This document shows, one piece after another, positions 23,528 to 31,232 of a DNA stretch of 64,000 nt; the stretch's first letter is position 1, and each line of letters begins with the position of its first letter. The position numbers were made by a program, and so were the translations under genes. The DNA lies in assembly GCF_002920615.1 (NCBI RefSeq), contig NZ_PQSU01000025.1, forward strand, positions 90,570 through 154,569, read 5' to 3'. The notes below the pieces were generated by a model. The model had not been told where the DNA came from. It saw only the letters and a list, made by a program, of their open reading frames with translations, and made no database searches. Source of the stretch: Streptomyces sp. Ru62. Its GTDB lineage: Bacteria; Actinomycetota; Actinomycetes; Streptomycetales; Streptomycetaceae.

Positions 23528-26500
23528 ATGCGGGACGGTCATCGGGCGGAGGCCGAGCGGCTGCTGGTGCGGGCCGTGGAGGAGGAGGTACGGCGGTCGG
23601 GCGGGCGGATCGACGGTCAGCTGCTGCTGTCACGGGCGCGCGGCGCGCTGGACGCGATGGCGGGTGCGGCCGGCGAGGAGTACGAGGCCTACACCCGCGC
23701 ACTGGACGAGGCGGAGGCCGGCCGGCTGACCTTCGGCCAGCGGTACGCGCGCGAAGGCGCCGGAACGGCCCTGCTCGTCGCGGCGGTCGCCGCCGTCGCC
23801 GCCGCCGTCGCCGACCTGGCCCTCGGCACCGGTACCGGCACGGCCCTCGGCGCGGGCGTCACCGCGGGCGCGGTGGGCGCCGCGGCGACGGTGGTGAAGG
23901 TGGCCGGGGCGCACCTTCCCGCCGCCCACCACCGCGCGGGCGCGGCCGGCCAGCCCGGCGGCCCGGAGCAGCTGCGGTTGCAGTGGCTGACCGCGCTGGA
24001 GGTGCGGGGCATCCGCCCGTTCCTCGACCAGCAGCGGGTGCTCAGCGCCTCCACCGGCGCCAGGAAGAAGGGCGGCGGCCCGGCGCTGCGCGGCGCGGAC
24101 AAGAGCGCGGCGGCCCGCAGGCGATCGGTGCTGGAGCAGTCCTTCGGGCAGCTCCCGGACGCCGACGGCCCGTTCGCGGGACGCCGGGCGGAGCTGGGGC
24201 GGATCAGACAGTGGGCGCAGGCGGCCCGTGCGGCCACCGAGACCCGGCCGACGCTGGTGGTGCTGCACGGCGAGCCCGGCTCCGGCCGGACCACGCTCGC
24301 GGTGCGCGCGGCGCACGAGCTGCGGGACCACTTCCGGGGCGCGGTGGTGGTGGACCTGCGCGGCGACAACCGGGAGGAGGCGCCACTGTCCACCCGGGAC
24401 GCCCTGCTGCACCTGCTCAACCGGCTTGGCGCGCCCCGCGAGCAGCTGCTGTTCCGGGAGCGGTCCTCCCCCGACCAGCAGGTCAAGCGGCTCGCCGAGC
24501 TGTACCACCGACATCTGACCGGACTGCCGGTGACGATCGTGCTGGACGACGCCTCGGATCCGGAGCAGGTGCGCGCCCTGGTACCGGAGCGGTCCGACAG
24601 CCTGGTGCTGGTGACCAGCCGGACCCCCCTCGACCTGCCCGCGGAGCTGGGCGCCTGGGTGCACGAGCTGCCGGTGCGGGCGCTGGACGCGGCGGGCGCC
24701 GAGGAGCTGCTGAGCGCGGCGGCCGAGGACGCGTCGGGGCCGTACGACGCCGACGCCGCCGACCGGGTCCGCGAGCTGTGCGGCGGGCTGCCGCTGGCGC
24801 TGCGGGTCGCTGGCTCGGCGCTGGGCCCGCGCTCACCCCGGCAGCTGGCCGCGGACCTGGGCGCGTACGGTCCGGTGGAGCCGGTGGAGCGGGCGCTGTG
24901 GCTGCGTTACACCGACCAGCCGGAGCCCACCCGCCGGCTGCTGCGCCGGCTCGCCCTGGCGGGCCGGGCCTCGCTGGGCGCGGCGGCGGCGGCCTCGCTG
25001 CTGGCCACCGACGAGGCCGAGGCGACCCGGCATCTGGTGGAGCTCGCCCGGGCGGGCCTGATCGACCATGTCCGCGGCAGCCGCTACCGGCTGCACGACC
25101 TGGTGCGGGCCTTCGCGCACGCCCGGCTGCTGGACGAGGAGGACCCGGCCGAGCGGGCGGCGGCGCAGGAGCGGCTGATCGTGAACTACGCGGAGCTGGC
25201 CGACTCGGTGCTGCGCCTGGTCGACGGGAACATGTCGACGAGGTCGAACCAGTTCGGCTCGCACGGCTTCCCCTCGCTCGACGAGGCGCTGCGCTGGCTG
25301 GACGACGAGTCCAGCTTCATCACGGCGGCCCTGCGGCACGCGGAGGGCGTGGACCAGGCGGCCGTGCTGAACCTGCTGGGCGCGCTGTGCGACTACTGCC
25401 TGCTGCGCGGCGACCTGTACCGGCTCGGTGAGATCAGCGAGCTGGCGCAGTCGGTGGACCAGGGGCTGCTGGTGCGCTCGGTGCAGTGGCGTACCGGCAT
25501 CGCGGCCCGGCAGCTCGGTGAGCTGGACAAGGCACGGACCACGCTGACCTCGGTCGTGGACCTGTACCGGGAGGCCCACCACGAGGCGGGGGCGGCCCGC
25601 GCCCTGACCTCACTGGGGATCACGCTGCACCACCAGGGCAACCTCATCGAGGCGGCGGCCAGGCTCCAGGAGGCCCTGGATCTGCAGGCCGCGCCGGAGC
25701 TGGCGACGGACCGGGCGTGGACGATGCACGCGCTGGCGGCCGTCCAGCGGGACCGGGCCCGGCCGGCGGAGGCCCTGGACCTGCTCACCCGCTCCCTGGT
25801 CCTGCACCGCGAGGGCGGCTCGGTGCACGGCGAGGCCTGGGCGTACTTCCAGCTCGGCCAGCTCACCCTGCGGCTGGGGGACGTACCGCGCGCGGAGACG
25901 GAGCTGCGGGCGGCCCTGGAGCGGTACGGCAGGACGCAGGACGCCCGCGGCGAGGCGTGGGCGCTGACCCAGCTGGCCCGGGCGCGGCTGGTGGCCGGTG
26001 ACGCCTCCGCGGCCGTGGAGAGCCTGCGCCAGGCGGTGCCCCGGCACCGCGAGAACGAGGACGCGCGCGGCGAGGCGTGGACGCTGTACTACCTGGGGCA
26101 GGCGCTGGAGGAGACCGGCGAGCTGGACCAGGCGGTGCGCGACCTGGAGCGGTCCCGGACGATGTTCTCCCGGATACGGGACGTGTACGGCCTGGCCTGC
26201 GCCCGGCACCACTCGGCGCGGGCGACCCGGGACCAGCGGGCCGCGCAGACCGGCTCGCTGCGCAACTCGGGTTTCGCCCGTCAGCTCCTGGTGGACGCGC
26301 GCGCCGACTTCCAGCGGATCGGCGTCGCCCACGGCGAGGCGTGGACCTGCCTGGAGCTGGCGGTGGTGGACGCGGGCAACGCGCGGACGCAGCAGGCGCT
26401 GGCGCTGTGCGACGAGGCGCTCACCCTGTTCACCTCCTACGGCGACCGGCGCGGCGAGGACTGGGCCCGCTTCCTGCGCTGCACCCTGCTGCCGTACGCG

Positions 26501-26734
26501 GCGCCGGGCGGGGTGGAAGTGGGCACGGCCGTCGCCCAGGAGGAGCTGGCCCAGCTGACCCGCGCCTCGCATCCGCTGCGGGACGGGAAGCTGGAGGACT
26601 ACGTCCCGGCGTACGCCCTGCTGCTGGAGCGGGGTGTCCGGCTGGAGGACGGCTGGCAGGCCTGGCGGCTGCGCATGACTCCGGACCGCCACGCCCGGGA
26701 GGTGATGGGGGTGGCGGTGCCGGAGGGACGCTGA
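23528..26734 (+). CDS. Membrane-associated STAND (NB-ARC-like) ATPase with TPR repeats
   Basis: A 1068-residue signal-transduction ATPase. Residues 1-75 are a charged helical head. Residues about 78-130 are Ala/Val/Gly-rich and hydrophobic, predicting two membrane helices. A nucleotide-binding domain follows with P-loop GEPGSGRTT (248-256), Walker B-like VTIVLDDAS, a TSRTPLDLP sensor and the GLPLALRVAGSAL motif typical of AP-ATPase/NB-ARC proteins. A winged-helix region precedes about ten TPR-type repeats (residues about 640-1000), several with the recurring DARGEAWALTQL or HGEAW signature. It resembles AfsR and related Streptomyces regulators but lacks their SARP DNA-binding domain. The ATG has GGAGGGGGAC upstream. 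It may act as a ligand-gated scaffold at the membrane; the signal is unknown. Confidence 0.88.
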   Translation: MRDGHRAEAERLLVRAVEEEVRRSGGRIDGQLLLSRARGALDAMAGAAGEEYEAYTRALDEAEAGRLTFGQRYAREGAGTALLVAAVAAVAAAVADLALGTGTGTALGAGVTAGAVGAAATVVKVAGAHLPAAHHRAGAAGQPGGPEQLRLQWLTALEVRGIRPFLDQQRVLSASTGARKKGGGPALRGADKSAAARRRSVLEQSFGQLPDADGPFAGRRAELGRIRQWAQAARAATETRPTLVVLHGEPGSGRTTLAVRAAHELRDHFRGAVVVDLRGDNREEAPLSTRDALLHLLNRLGAPREQLLFRERSSPDQQVKRLAELYHRHLTGLPVTIVLDDASDPEQVRALVPERSDSLVLVTSRTPLDLPAELGAWVHELPVRALDAAGAEELLSAAAEDASGPYDADAADRVRELCGGLPLALRVAGSALGPRSPRQLAADLGAYGPVEPVERALWLRYTDQPEPTRRLLRRLALAGRASLGAAAAASLLATDEAEATRHLVELARAGLIDHVRGSRYRLHDLVRAFAHARLLDEEDPAERAAAQERLIVNYAELADSVLRLVDGNMSTRSNQFGSHGFPSLDEALRWLDDESSFITAALRHAEGVDQAAVLNLLGALCDYCLLRGDLYRLGEISELAQSVDQGLLVRSVQWRTGIAARQLGELDKARTTLTSVVDLYREAHHEAGAARALTSLGITLHHQGNLIEAAARLQEALDLQAAPELATDRAWTMHALAAVQRDRARPAEALDLLTRSLVLHREGGSVHGEAWAYFQLGQLTLRLGDVPRAETELRAALERYGRTQDARGEAWALTQLARARLVAGDASAAVESLRQAVPRHRENEDARGEAWTLYYLGQALEETGELDQAVRDLERSRTMFSRIRDVYGLACARHHSARATRDQRAAQTGSLRNSGFARQLLVDARADFQRIGVAHGEAWTCLELAVVDAGNARTQQALALCDEALTLFTSYGDRRGEDWARFLRCTLLPYAAPGGVEVGTAVAQEELAQLTRASHPLRDGKLEDYVPAYALLLERGVRLEDGWQAWRLRMTPDRHAREVMGVAVPEGR

Positions 26735-26750
26735 CCCGGGCGGGTCAGCG
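26729..26750. terminator. Perfect hairpin containing both convergent stop codons
   Basis: CGCTGACCC (26729-26737), loop GGGC and GGGTCAGCG (26742-26750) form a 9-bp stem. The TGA of the STAND gene (26732-26734) and the complementary stop of the small membrane gene (26745-26747) lie in opposite arms. The same symmetrical sequence thus ends both genes and probably both transcripts. Confidence 0.75.
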
Positions 26751-26993
26751 CTGCTGGGCCGTGGAGTCGGCCGGTTCGCGGCTCTTGTCCGCGTCGGCGT
26801 CCGGGGACTCCTTGAAGTCGACCTTCTGCATGTGCTTGTTCATCGACTTCATCAGGCCCCACACGGCCACGGCCATCACCGCGAAGACGATGAAGCCGAG
26901 GACGCCGGGGGTGACCTTGTTCTCGTCCACCTCCTTGGCGAGGGGGACGAGATGCGTCACTGCCAGGCTCACGCTTGCGCTCATGTCAGGCAT
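26745..26993 (-). CDS. Small single-helix membrane protein next to mca
   Basis: An 82-residue product with one hydrophobic helix at about 29-49 (GVLGFIVFAVMAVAVWGLM), followed by a charged tail (KSMNKHMQKVDF...DADKSREPADS). The first ATG at 26993 overlaps the mca stop by eight bases. A second in-frame ATG at 26984 would start MSASVSLAV just beyond the stop. Either way it is tightly coupled to mca and translated from the same transcript. Small membrane proteins in this position recur next to mca in streptomycetes as far as I recall, but no function is known. Confidence 0.8.
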   Translation of the reverse strand: MPDMSASVSLAVTHLVPLAKEVDENKVTPGVLGFIVFAVMAVAVWGLMKSMNKHMQKVDFKESPDADADKSREPADSTAQQR

Positions 26994-27867
26994 TGTCCCG
27001 GATGCCCGCGAAGAGGTCGTCCTCGGGGAGGGAGGTATCGACGAGAGACTTCGCCAGCTCGTACTCCTCCGTCGGCCAGACCTCCTTCTGGAGCTCCAGC
27101 GGCACCTTGAACCAGCCGCCGTCCGGATCGATCTGCGTGGCGTGGGCGATCAGCGCCTTGTCGCGGATCTCGAAGAAGTCCGCGCACGGGATGTGCGTGG
27201 TCAGGGTGCGCTCGGTGCGCTCCATCTCGTTCCACCGCTTGAGCCACTCCCCGTACGGCGACTCCAGGCCGCGGTCGAGCATAGCCTGGTGCAGCGCCTC
27301 GGTGCGGGGACGGTTGAAGCCCTGGTTGTAGTAGAGCTTCAGCGGCTGGTAGGCGGGGCCGAACTCGGTCTCGGGGTACTTCTCGGTGTCCGCCGCGCCC
27401 TCGAACGCCACCATGGAGATCTTGTGGGTCATGATGTGGTCGGGGTGCGGGTAGCCGCCGTTCTCGTCGTAGGTGGTGATCACCTGCGGGCGGAAGGAAC
27501 GGATCTGCTTCACCAGCTCACCGGCCGCCTTGTCGACGTCCTCCAGGGCGAAGCAGCCCTGGGGCAGCGGCGGCAGCGGGTCGCCCTCCGGCAGACCGGA
27601 GTCGACGAAGCCGAGCCACTCCTGCTTGACGCCGAGGATCTCCCGGGCCTCGTCCATCTCCTTGCGGCGCACCTCGTGGATGTGCTCCTCGATGTAGGCG
27701 TCGCCCTGGAGCTTCGGATTGAGGATGGACCCGCGCTCTCCGCCGGTGCAGGTCACCACCAGCACGTCCACCCCCTCGGACACGTACTTCGCCATGGTGG
27801 CCGCGCCCTTGCTCGACTCGTCGTCGGGGTGCGCGTGAACGGCCATCAGTCGTAGCTGGTCAGTCAA
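26986..27867 (-). CDS. mca: Mycothiol S-conjugate amidase
   Basis: A 293-residue zinc amidase that cleaves mycothiol S-conjugates (thiol-trapped drugs and electrophiles) to GlcN-inositol and a mercapturic acid that is then exported. It works in the actinobacterial detoxification pathway in the cytosol. The LmbE/MshB-fold metal motif AVHAHPDDE (H11, D14) is present, with the third ligand in GGYPHPDHIMTH. TCTGGERGSILNP and the C-terminal DDLFAGIRD match Mca rather than the MshB deacetylase. The first codon is TTG at 27867 with GAGGA about nine bases upstream. An ATG seven codons in would cut close to the metal motif, so TTG is preferred. It is followed by a coupled small membrane gene. Confidence 0.96.
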   Translation of the reverse strand: MTDQLRLMAVHAHPDDESSKGAATMAKYVSEGVDVLVVTCTGGERGSILNPKLQGDAYIEEHIHEVRRKEMDEAREILGVKQEWLGFVDSGLPEGDPLPPLPQGCFALEDVDKAAGELVKQIRSFRPQVITTYDENGGYPHPDHIMTHKISMVAFEGAADTEKYPETEFGPAYQPLKLYYNQGFNRPRTEALHQAMLDRGLESPYGEWLKRWNEMERTERTLTTHIPCADFFEIRDKALIAHATQIDPDGGWFKVPLELQKEVWPTEEYELAKSLVDTSLPEDDLFAGIRDNA

Positions 27868-27921
27868 GACTCAATCCTCGGTAAGTCGGCGCCCCGCGTC
27901 TGCGGCGCGATCGGCGGCTTC

Positions 27922-27927
27922 TATAGT
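27922..27927 (+). promoter_or_regulatory. Putative -10 element of the DUF4307 gene
   Basis: TATAGT at 27922-27927 is a good -10 hexamer in otherwise G/C-rich DNA. It would start transcription near 27934, 35 bases before the ATG at 27969. A strong GGAGAGGA ribosome-binding site lies at about 27955-27962. No convincing -35 is seen. Confidence 0.5.
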
Positions 27928-27968
27928 GACCGAATCGGGGGGCGAATAATTCCGCGGAGAGGACGATC

Positions 27969-28367
27969 ATGAGTACCGCGAGCACGCAGCTGCCCGAGGG
28001 CCGCTACGGCCGTTCCTCGGATCAGCGCGCCGACCGCAAGCTCAGGATCGCCGGTTCGGTGCTGGGCACGGCCCTGCTCGCACTGATCGGCTACTTCGCC
28101 TACCACTACGTCGCGCAGAACGAGATCAGCGCCGAGGTCATCACCTTCCAGGCCTCCGACGACGCGGTCCAGGTGCATCTGGAGGTCCGCAAGGACGCCG
28201 GCTCCACCGGCTACTGCACCCTGCGCTCCCAGTCGGCCGACGGCGCCGAGGTGGGCCGCGCGGACTTCCGCTTCTCCGGGTCGGCCACCCGGATCGACAA
28301 GGTCGTCACGCTCCGTACGACGGCGCAGGGGACGACGGCCGAGCTGCTGGGCTGCCACGCCGACTGA
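27969..28367 (+). CDS. DUF4307 single-pass membrane protein
   Basis: A 132-residue protein: a 27-residue basic cytoplasmic start (GRYGRSSDQRADRKLR), one transmembrane helix at about 28-48 (GSVLGTALLALIGYFAYHYV), then an external beta-rich domain. That domain contains ITFQASDDAVQVHLEV, the TGYCTLRSQSADGAEVG strand pair and a final GCHAD. The two cysteines may form a disulfide. This is the layout of the actinobacterial DUF4307 family, usually found, as here, next to mca and greA. Function unknown. A strong ribosome-binding site and a TATAGT promoter element precede it; a short 7-bp hairpin (28394-28409) follows. Confidence 0.88.
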   Translation: MSTASTQLPEGRYGRSSDQRADRKLRIAGSVLGTALLALIGYFAYHYVAQNEISAEVITFQASDDAVQVHLEVRKDAGSTGYCTLRSQSADGAEVGRADFRFSGSATRIDKVVTLRTTAQGTTAELLGCHAD

Positions 28368-28567
28368 CACCCTGCGGACACGCGCGGGCACGCTCCGGGT
28401 TCACCCGGAATGCGTAGGCCCTGACCTGCGTTGATGTCATTCTGATGGCTTATGTCCTCCCCCTTCCGGCGTTGAATTGTTAGGCTCGTGGTTTCGCCCA
28501 TCCATGAGGGAACATTCTTCTGGGTAGGGCGATGCTTTGTATTCCCAGTACCGACGAGGAGCACCCT

Positions 28568-29065
28568 GTGACCCAGACCAGCGAGAACGTCACCTGGCTG
28601 ACCCAGGAGGCGTACAACAAGCTCAAGGACGAGCTTGAGTACCTTACTGGTCCTGCGCGCACGGAGATCGCCGCCAAGATCGCGGCCGCGCGCGAGGAGG
28701 GCGACCTGCGCGAGAACGGCGGGTACCACGCGGCCAAGGAGGAGCAGGGCAAGCAGGAGCTGCGTGTGCGCCAGCTGACCCAGCTCCTTGAGAACGCCAA
28801 GGTCGGCGAGCCGCCCGCCGCGGACGGCGTTGTCGCGCCCGGCATGGTCGTCACGATCGCCTTCGACGGTGACGAGGACGACACGCTGACGTTCCTGCTC
28901 GCCTCGCGCGAGTACGCGAGCGCCGAGATCGAGACCTACTCGCCGCAGTCCCCGCTCGGCGCGGGCGTCATCGGCCACAAGGTCGGCGAGGACGCGGAGT
29001 ACGAGCTGCCGAACGGCAAGAAGGCCTCGGTCCGGATCCTGAAGGCCGAGCCGTACACCGGCTGA
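28568..29065 (+). CDS. greA: Transcription elongation factor GreA
   Basis: A 165-residue secondary-channel factor that stimulates RNA polymerase to cleave backtracked RNA. The N-terminal coiled coil is clear, with AYNKLKDELEYLTGPART and, at its tip, the catalytic acidic pair in AREEGDLRENGGYHAAKEEQ (D and E of GDLREN). The C-terminal FKBP-like domain carries TFLLASREYA, SPQSPLGAGVIGHKVGD-like and VRILKAE. The GTG at 28568 is chosen because GAGGAG lies about seven bases upstream; the extra 12 codons from 28532 have no homology. It has a perfect terminator at 29089. Confidence 0.97.
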   Translation: MTQTSENVTWLTQEAYNKLKDELEYLTGPARTEIAAKIAAAREEGDLRENGGYHAAKEEQGKQELRVRQLTQLLENAKVGEPPAADGVVAPGMVVTIAFDGDEDDTLTFLLASREYASAEIETYSPQSPLGAGVIGHKVGEDAEYELPNGKKASVRILKAEPYTG

Positions 29066-29088
29066 TCCCGGCCCCCTGGTTGACTTCC

Positions 29089-29120
29089 GGCCCCCGGCGC
29101 CCTCAGGGTCGCCGGGGGCC
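29089..29120 (+). terminator. Terminator after greA
   Basis: GGCCCCCGGCG (29089-29099), a ten-base loop and CGCCGGGGGCC (29110-29120) give a perfect 11-bp stem. A TTGTCTT tract follows, 23 bases past the greA stop. It may also stop transcription arriving from the convergent ABC operon. Confidence 0.85.
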
Positions 29121-29172
29121 TTGTCTTGCCCCGGGTCCGTCGCACGGGCCCGTGTCCGCCGCCGTCGTGCTG

Positions 29173-30024
29173 TCAGGCGGTCGCGGAGCGGTACTTGCGC
29201 ACCGCGAGGGTGCGGAAGACCAGAATGATCACGACCGACCAGATCAGCGAGGCCAGGACCGGGTGCTGCATGGGCCAGGCGTCCGGTGTCCGGAAGCCCG
29301 GGGGGAGGTTGCCGAACAGCTCGCGGCAGGCCTGCACGGTGGCGCTGAACGGGTTCCACTCCGCTATGTGCCGCAGGAAGGCCGGCATCTGGTTGGCGTC
29401 CACGAACGCGTTCGAGATGAACGTCAGCGGAAACAGCCAGATCAGGCCGCCCGAGGTCGCCGCCTCCGGGGTGCGCACGGACAGGCCGATGAGCGCGCCG
29501 ATCCATGAGAACGCGTATCCGAGCAGCAGGAACAGGGCGAATCCGGCGAGCACCTTGCCCAGGTTCTCGTGCGTGCGCCAGCCGACCAGCACGGCGACGA
29601 CCGCGAGGACGAGCAGGGTCAGCGCCGTCTGGACCAGGTCGGCGAGGGTGCGCCCGGTCAGCACTGCGCCGCGCGCCATGGGCAGGGAGCGGAACCGGTC
29701 GATGAGGCCCTTGTGCATGTCGTCGGCGATGCCCGCGCCGGCGCCCGCCGTGGCGAACGTGACGGTCTGGGCGAAGATGCCGGCCATCAGGAACTCGCGG
29801 TAGGCCTGCGTGGAGTTGGACGAGCCGACCTGGATCGAGCCGCCGAACACGTAGGTGAACAGCACCACGAACATGATGGGCTGGATCAGCCCGAAGATCA
29901 GCATCTCAGGGATCCGGCCCATGCGGATCAGGTTCCGGCGGGCGATGACCAGGGAGTCCCGGACGGATCTGCCCACGGGGTTGCCGGGCGCCGCGACGGG
30001 CGCGGTCTCGGTGACGGCACTCAT
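29173..30024 (-). CDS. ABC-2 type permease, DrrB-like
   Basis: A 283-residue six-helix permease of the ABC-2 family (DrrB/antibiotic exporter type). The N-terminal amphipathic stretch VRDSLVIARRNLIRMGRIPEM leads into helix 1 (FGLIQPIMFVVLFTYVFGG). Other signatures are GLIDRFRSLPMARGAVLTGRTLADL, the conserved cytoplasmic loop that contacts the ATPase, and FPLTFISNAFVDANQMPAFL near the C-terminus with the following NPFS. The ATG at 30024 overlaps the stop of the ATPase gene, so the two are translated together. It forms an exporter with the adjacent ATPase. The substrate is unknown, with lipophilic antibiotics or lipids most likely by family. Confidence 0.93.
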   Translation of the reverse strand: MSAVTETAPVAAPGNPVGRSVRDSLVIARRNLIRMGRIPEMLIFGLIQPIMFVVLFTYVFGGSIQVGSSNSTQAYREFLMAGIFAQTVTFATAGAGAGIADDMHKGLIDRFRSLPMARGAVLTGRTLADLVQTALTLLVLAVVAVLVGWRTHENLGKVLAGFALFLLLGYAFSWIGALIGLSVRTPEAATSGGLIWLFPLTFISNAFVDANQMPAFLRHIAEWNPFSATVQACRELFGNLPPGFRTPDAWPMQHPVLASLIWSVVIILVFRTLAVRKYRSATA

Positions 30025-31004
30025 TTCACGGCCTCCTTGCCGTTGCGCTCGTCCTGCTCGGCGCTCTCCGCCGCGTGTCCGGTCAGGGACAGGAAGACGT
30101 CGTCGAGGGTGGGGCGGCGCAGCCCGACGTCGTCCATCTCGATCCCGCGCGAGTCCAGCTCCCGGATGACCTCGGCGAGCAGCTTGGCGCCGCCGGTGAC
30201 GGGCACCGTGAGCTTGCGGGTGTGCTCCTCGACCGTGGTCTCGCCCTTGCCGAAGCCGCGCAGCACCTCCGCGGCGGCGGCCATCTCCTCCCGCTCGTGC
30301 ACCACGACCTCGACGCGCTCGCCGCCGGTGCGGGCCTTGAGCTGGTCGGAGGTGCCCTTGGCGATGACCCGGCCGTGGTCGACGACCGCGATGTCGTGGG
30401 CCAGGTGGTCGGCCTCTTCCAGGTACTGCGTGGTGAGCAGCAGCGTCGTACCACCGGAGACGAGCTGTTTGATGACCTCCCACAGCTGCTGGCGGTTGCG
30501 CGGGTCGAGGCCCGTCGTCGGTTCGTCCATGAACATCACCGGCGGCGAGACCACGAGGGCCGCGGCGAGGTCCAACCGGCGGCGCATGCCTCCGGAGTAG
30601 GTCTTGGCGGGGCGGTCGGCGGCGTCCGCGAGGTGGAACTGCTCCAGCAGTTCCGTCGCGCGCGCCTTGGCCGCCTTCGCCCGCATCTGGTACAGCTGCC
30701 CGACCATCTGCAGGTTCTCCCGGCCGGTCAGGTACTCGTCGACCGCCGCGAACTGGCCGGACAGGCCGATGGAGCGGCGCACGGCGTCGGGGTGCCGCAG
30801 CACGTCCACGCCGGCGACCACCGCCTTGCCGCTGTCGGGGCGCAGCAGGGTCGTCAGGCAACGGACGGCCGTCGTCTTGCCGGCGCCGTTCGGCCCGAGG
30901 AGGCCGAGGACCGTGCCCTCGGGCACATCGAGGTCGACGCCGTCCAGTGCCTTGACGTCACCGAAGGTCTTCACCAGGCCTTCGGCATAGATGGCACCTG
31001 GCAT
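30021..31004 (-). CDS. ABC transporter ATP-binding protein, DrrA family
   Basis: A 327-residue ATPase of the daunorubicin-resistance type. Walker A GPNGAGKTT, the Q-loop at GLSGQFAAVDEYLTGRENL, signature YSGGMRRRLDLAAAL, Walker B PPVMFMDEPTTGLD and the H-loop region LLTTQYLEEADHLAHD are all present. The C-terminal 90 residues (after SDQLKARTGGERVEVVV) are the DrrA-specific regulatory extension. The ATG at 31004 has GGAG nearby and begins at family homology; the 61-codon upstream extension is the 5' leader. Transcription probably starts near 31152 from a promoter with an operator in its spacer. It partners the permease at 29173-30024. Confidence 0.94.
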   Translation of the reverse strand: MPGAIYAEGLVKTFGDVKALDGVDLDVPEGTVLGLLGPNGAGKTTAVRCLTTLLRPDSGKAVVAGVDVLRHPDAVRRSIGLSGQFAAVDEYLTGRENLQMVGQLYQMRAKAAKARATELLEQFHLADAADRPAKTYSGGMRRRLDLAAALVVSPPVMFMDEPTTGLDPRNRQQLWEVIKQLVSGGTTLLLTTQYLEEADHLAHDIAVVDHGRVIAKGTSDQLKARTGGERVEVVVHEREEMAAAAEVLRGFGKGETTVEEHTRKLTVPVTGGAKLLAEVIRELDSRGIEMDDVGLRRPTLDDVFLSLTGHAAESAEQDERNGKEAVK

Positions 31005-31158
31005 ATGTGTCTCCACGTCGTCGGGGATTTCGGGGACGGATTCTTCGCAAAGGCTAGGTATGTTCACCCGGCCCTGCCCGTGGTTTTCGCGGATGCGGAC
31101 GCCGGTGCGCACGGGTCCCGTGCACCTGCGGGCAGGCCGGTCGGCGACCACACGAGAC

Positions 31159-31187
31159 ACCATAACGCGATGTATCGCGTCTCTCAA
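31159..31187 (-). promoter_or_regulatory. Promoter of the ABC exporter with a perfect palindrome filling the spacer
   Basis: On the minus strand, -35 TTGAGA (31187-31182) and -10 TATGGT (31164-31159) are 17 bases apart. The spacer holds a 16-bp perfect palindrome, ACGCGAT-AC-ATCGCGT (31165-31180). A second perfect palindrome, GTCTCT-CA-AGAGAC (31179-31192), overlaps the -35. Both are strong operator candidates. The transcript would begin near 31152 with a leader of about 150 bases. Confidence 0.7.
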
Positions 31188-31232
31188 GAGACTTCGCTCG
31201 AACGGGTGGCGGCCCTGGATGGCCGCCGCGGG

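Noticed and set aside
28394..28409. Strong terminator after the DUF4307 gene
   Set aside because: TCCGGGT-TC-ACCCGGA is only a 7-bp stem with a two-base loop and no T-tract, so I mention it with the gene and do not list it separately.
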